From CAVRJC01 sp964505725 (GTDB lineage Bacteria; Actinomycetota; Acidimicrobiia; IMCC26256; DASPTH01): 52,479 nucleotides of DNA. The stretch lies in the NCBI GenBank assembly GCA_964505725.1, contig CAZDJK010000028.1:1-52479 (forward strand). Reading direction: 5' to 3'. Below the pieces are notes generated by a model. It searched no databases, had not been told where the DNA came from, and worked only from the letters and a program-made list of their open reading frames with translations. Positions 49,486-52,479 of this stretch are shown here, piece by piece. Every line of letters begins with the position of its first letter. Position 1 is the stretch's first letter. A program made the translations under genes and the position numbers.

Positions 49486-51951
49486 TCAGGTGTCCTCTCC
49501 GGTCTCCGCCTCGAGCACCGGCGCAACGGCGCTGACCGTCTCGCCCGCCTCGAGCCGTGCCACCCGCACTCCGGTGGCGTCCCGCCCCTGCGACGAGATC
49601 TCCCTTGCGACCATGCGGATGATATTTCCCCCTGATGAGAACACCAGAATCTCATCATCGGGCGTCACTGTGAACGCGGCCACCACGGCGCCCCGGGATG
49701 CCGTGATCTTCATGCCCCGGACGCCCTGTCCGCCCCGTCCCTGCCGGTGGAACTGGTCCAGCCGAGTGCGCTTGCCGTGGCCGCTCGAGCTCACGAAGAG
49801 CATGACGGCGCCGTCACGGGCGACGTCGCAACCCACGACGGCGTCGTCGGCGTTCTTCAGCTTCATCCCCCGCACGCCGGCCGTGGCGCGGCCCATAGGG
49901 CGGACCTCGTCCTCGGAGAAGCGGATGCTCATCCCGTTCCTCGACACCATGATCATCTCGTCGTGCCCGTTCGTCTGCACCACGCGCACCAGCTCGTCGC
50001 CTTCGTTCAGGTTGATCGCGATGAGCCCGGTGCGCAACGACGAGTCGTACTCGCTCATCCGGGTCTTCTTCACCTGACCGTTGCGGGTGGCGAAGAAGAG
50101 GAACGCGCCATCCTCGTACGTGCGCGTGTCGATCACCGCCTGGATCCGCTCTTCGGGCCCGATGCCGATGAGGTTGACGATCGCGGTGCCACGCGCGGTG
50201 CGCTCCTTCATGGGGATCTCGTGCGCTCGCAGCCGGTAGACGCGACCGCGGTTCGAGAAGAAGAGGAGGTACGAGTGCGCCGTGGTGGTGAGGAGGTGCG
50301 CGACGTAGTCCTCGTCGCGCAGGTTACCGCCGCGGACACCGCGCCCGCCTCTCCCCTGCCGCCGGAACGCGTCGGCGGCGACCGTCTTGACGTAGCCCTT
50401 GCGCGAGAGCACGACCACGACCTCCTCGTCCTCGATGAGGTCGAGGGTGTCGAGGTCGCCGGTGTCGATGGTGAGCTTGGTCTTGCGCTCGTCGGCGAAC
50501 TTGGCACGCAGCTCGCCGAGCTCGGTCTTGATCACGCCGCGCAGCTTCGTCTTGCTCCCCAGGATCGACTGGAGCTCGGTGATCGTGTCGCGCAGCTCGC
50601 CCAGCTCGTCGCGCAGCTTCTGGCCCTCGAGCTGGGTGAGCCGGCGGAGCTGCATGTCGAGGATGTAGTTGGCCTGCACCTCGGTGAACTCGAACGGCGC
50701 GGCCATCAGGCCGGTACGCGCGGTCTCGACGTCGGAGGCGCCGCGGATCAGGGCGATGATGGCGTCGATCATGTCGAGCGCCTTCACCAGGCCCTCGACC
50801 ACGTGCGCGCGCTCCTCGGCCTTGCGGAGTCGGTATTCGGTGCGGCGCTGCACCACCTCCATCTGGTGCATCACGTAGACCTTCACCGCCTTCTCCAGGT
50901 TCAGGAGCTGCGGTGCACCGTCGACGAGGGCGAGCATGTGGACAGGGAAGGTCGACTGCATCGGCGTGTGCTTGTAGAGCTGGTTGAGCACGACCTGCGC
51001 GTTGGCGTCGCGCTTGAGCTCGATGACGAGGCGGGTGGTGTCGCCCGACGACTCGTTGCGAACGTCGCGGATGCCCTCGATCTTGCGATCGTTGACGAGC
51101 TCGGCGACCTTCTGGCCGATGACCTCGACCGACGTCTGGTACGGCACCTCGCTGACGACGATGCGCTGGCCGTTGCGGCCCTCGTCGATCTCGGCGACCG
51201 CGCGCATCTTGATCGAACCGCGACCGGTTCGGTACGCGTCGATGATGCCGCTGCGGCCGAGGATCAGGGCGCCGGTCGGGAAGTCGGGGCCCTGCACGAA
51301 GCGCATGAGGTCGTCCGACGTGGCGTCGGGATTGTCGAGCACGTGCAGCACGGCGTCGACGACCTCGCCGAGGTTGTGGGGCGGGATGTTGGTGGCCATG
51401 CCGACGGCGATGCCGCCGCCGCCGTTGACGAGCAGGTTGGGGAAGCGCGACGGGAGCACGACCGGCTCCACCGTGTTCCCGTCGTACGTGACGGTGAAGT
51501 CGACGGTGTCCTCGTCGATCTCGCCGAGGAGCTCCATCGCGAGCTGCGCCAGACGCGCTTCGGTGTAGCGCATCGCCGCAGGGCGGTCGTTGGGGTCCGG
51601 TGAGCCGAAGTTGCCGTGCCCGTCGATCAACGGGTAACGCAGCGAGAAGTCCTGCGCCATCCGCGCCAGCGCGTCGTAGATCGCGCCGTCACCGTGGGGG
51701 TGGAACAGCTTCATCACGTCGCCGACCGCGGCCGCGCTCTTGGAATGCTTGCGGTCGGGGCGCAGGCCGCCGGAGTACATGCCGTAGAGGATCCGGCGGT
51801 GGACGGGCTTCAAGCCGTCGCGCGCGTCCGGGAGCGCGCGCGCGGTGATGACCGACATCGCGTAGTCCAGGAAGGAGCGTTCCATCTCCTCCTGGATCTC
51901 GACCGGCTCGACGTTGGGTTCGAGCGTTGGCTGTGTGCCCTCGTCAGGCAC
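49486..51951 (-). CDS. gyrA: DNA gyrase subunit A
   Basis: 821 aa, GTG start after GGAGGTGACGA. The N-terminal half has DGLKPVHRRILYGMYSGGL, the quinolone-resistance region FHPHGDGAIYDALARM (83-98) and the catalytic Tyr129 in AAMRYTEARL. The tower and coiled-coil regions and the C-terminal six-bladed beta-pinwheel with the GyrA box QGRGGRG follow. At the position of E. coli Ser83 it has Gly89; the Asp87 equivalent, Asp93, is kept. Type II topoisomerase that supercoils DNA with GyrB. Confidence 0.98.
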   Translation of the reverse strand: MPDEGTQPTLEPNVEPVEIQEEMERSFLDYAMSVITARALPDARDGLKPVHRRILYGMYSGGLRPDRKHSKSAAAVGDVMKLFHPHGDGAIYDALARMAQDFSLRYPLIDGHGNFGSPDPNDRPAAMRYTEARLAQLAMELLGEIDEDTVDFTVTYDGNTVEPVVLPSRFPNLLVNGGGGIAVGMATNIPPHNLGEVVDAVLHVLDNPDATSDDLMRFVQGPDFPTGALILGRSGIIDAYRTGRGSIKMRAVAEIDEGRNGQRIVVSEVPYQTSVEVIGQKVAELVNDRKIEGIRDVRNESSGDTTRLVIELKRDANAQVVLNQLYKHTPMQSTFPVHMLALVDGAPQLLNLEKAVKVYVMHQMEVVQRRTEYRLRKAEERAHVVEGLVKALDMIDAIIALIRGASDVETARTGLMAAPFEFTEVQANYILDMQLRRLTQLEGQKLRDELGELRDTITELQSILGSKTKLRGVIKTELGELRAKFADERKTKLTIDTGDLDTLDLIEDEEVVVVLSRKGYVKTVAADAFRRQGRGGRGVRGGNLRDEDYVAHLLTTTAHSYLLFFSNRGRVYRLRAHEIPMKERTARGTAIVNLIGIGPEERIQAVIDTRTYEDGAFLFFATRNGQVKKTRMSEYDSSLRTGLIAINLNEGDELVRVVQTNGHDEMIMVSRNGMSIRFSEDEVRPMGRATAGVRGMKLKNADDAVVGCDVARDGAVMLFVSSSGHGKRTRLDQFHRQGRGGQGVRGMKITASRGAVVAAFTVTPDDEILVFSSGGNIIRMVAREISSQGRDATGVRVARLEAGETVSAVAPVLEAETGEDT

Positions 51952-51995
51952 TCGTCACCTCCTGGACGCGGTCGCGCGGCGACCGACGAAGTGGA

Positions 51996-52479
51996 TCAGA
52001 TGTCGAGGAAACGCACGTCCTTGGCGTTCTCCTGGATGAAGCCCTTGCGCGACTCGACGTCGTCGCCCATGAGCCGGGAGAACACGTCGTCGGCGATGGC
52101 GGCGTCCTCCACCGACACCTGCAGCAACGAACGCGTCGCGGGATCCATGGTGGTGGCACCGAGCTCCTGCCAGTCCATCTCACCGAGTCCCTTGAACCGG
52201 CTGACCTCGATCTTGCGGTTCTCGTGGTCGGCCTCGAAGGCGCGCAGCGCGGCTTCGTCCTTCAAGTAGTTGCGCTCCTTGCCGATGTCGGCGCGGAACA
52301 GCGGTGGCTGCGCGATGTACACGTGGCCGCCGCGCACCATCTCGGGGAACTGCCGGTAGAAGAACGTGAGCAGCAGCGTGCGGATGTGCGAGCCGTCGAC
52401 GTCGGCGTCGCTCATCAGGATGATCTTGTGGTACCGGAGCTTGGCGGGATCGAACTCCTCGGCGATGCCCGTGCCCGCC
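51996..52479 (-). CDS. gyrB: DNA gyrase subunit B, C-terminal part (cut by window)
   Basis: The frame is open to the right edge, so only the last 160 codons are visible. The TOPRIM metal motif IILMSDADVDGSHIRTLLL, FKGLGEMDWQELGATTMDP and the end KDVRFLDI are typical GyrB. It lies 44 bp upstream of gyrA, the standard dnaA-dnaN-recF-gyrB-gyrA arrangement. Confidence 0.97.
   Translation of the reverse strand, partial: AGTGIAEEFDPAKLRYHKIILMSDADVDGSHIRTLLLTFFYRQFPEMVRGGHVYIAQPPLFRADIGKERNYLKDEAALRAFEADHENRKIEVSRFKGLGEMDWQELGATTMDPATRSLLQVSVEDAAIADDVFSRLMGDDVESRKGFIQENAKDVRFLDI

Noticed and set aside
1..52479. CRISPR arrays, insertion sequences, integrases, prophage genes, riboswitches
   Set aside because: None was recognised: no regularly spaced repeats, transposase or integrase motifs, and no known riboswitch core was identified by eye.

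Overview
The window is chromosomal DNA of a high-GC actinobacterium. The gene order and the abundance of F420-type luciferase-like oxidoreductases, CaiB CoA-transferases, thiolase/DUF35 pairs and SnoaL-like proteins fit an uncultured member of class Acidimicrobiia; this placement is inferred from content, not from a marker phylogeny. Codon use looks uniform, and no prophage, insertion sequence, CRISPR array or plasmid gene was seen.

Left part (about 1-24.4 kb): an acyl-CoA, steroid-like or xenobiotic catabolism neighbourhood. It holds an N-terminally cut luciferase-like monooxygenase, two SnoaL-like proteins, a tannase-like hydrolase with a PKD domain, and an amidohydrolase - carboxymuconolactone decarboxylase-like - isochorismatase-like run. 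These are followed by a NUDIX hydrolase and an alpha/beta hydrolase, a TPP enzyme - cyclase - LLM operon, and an SDR - acyl-CoA dehydrogenase - ferredoxin operon ending in an aldehyde dehydrogenase remnant. A seven-gene minus-strand operon (21.2 to 14.7 kb) contains two tandem thiolase-fold/DUF35 pairs, an LLM oxidoreductase and two CoA-transferases. It is divergent from a nitroreductase and next to an 809-aa double CoA-transferase. The thiolase-fold proteins carry Tyr where thiolases have catalytic His, which points to Ltp2-type retro-aldolases working with DUF35 partners.

Middle (24.5-36.5 kb): a secreted alpha/beta hydrolase with one frameshift, tRNA-Leu(CAG), then the conserved actinobacterial cell-envelope cluster fhaA-fhaB-pstP-rodA-pbpA-pknB, with mutY translationally coupled behind pknB, followed by trpG (minus) and crgA. 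A perfect inverted pair of actinobacterial DnaA boxes lies just after crgA.

Right part (36.5-52.5 kb): an acetyl-CoA acyltransferase, a deleted esterase remnant, a GMC oxidoreductase, a repeat-containing membrane protein, a Gfo/Idh/MocA oxidoreductase, PAP2, GDPD and YbhN-type lipid genes, and a deleted YihY remnant. Then come tRNA-Ala(TGC), a small operon (SAM methyltransferase, 45-aa membrane protein, saccharopine-dehydrogenase-like), an MT-A70 adenine methyltransferase, a MaoC pair, tRNA-Ile(GAT), a DUF3566 protein, gyrA and the 3' part of gyrB. This is the mycobacterial origin-proximal order in outline, so dnaA/dnaN/recF are expected beyond the right edge.

Two genome-level patterns stand out. 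First, at least nine start codons lack a Shine-Dalgarno sequence and instead have a TANNNT -10 hexamer 6-9 nt upstream, which is the signature of leaderless mRNAs. Second, three genes (aldehyde dehydrogenase, PHB-depolymerase-like esterase, YihY) each keep their two ends but have lost the middle. This is either real gene decay or an assembly artefact.
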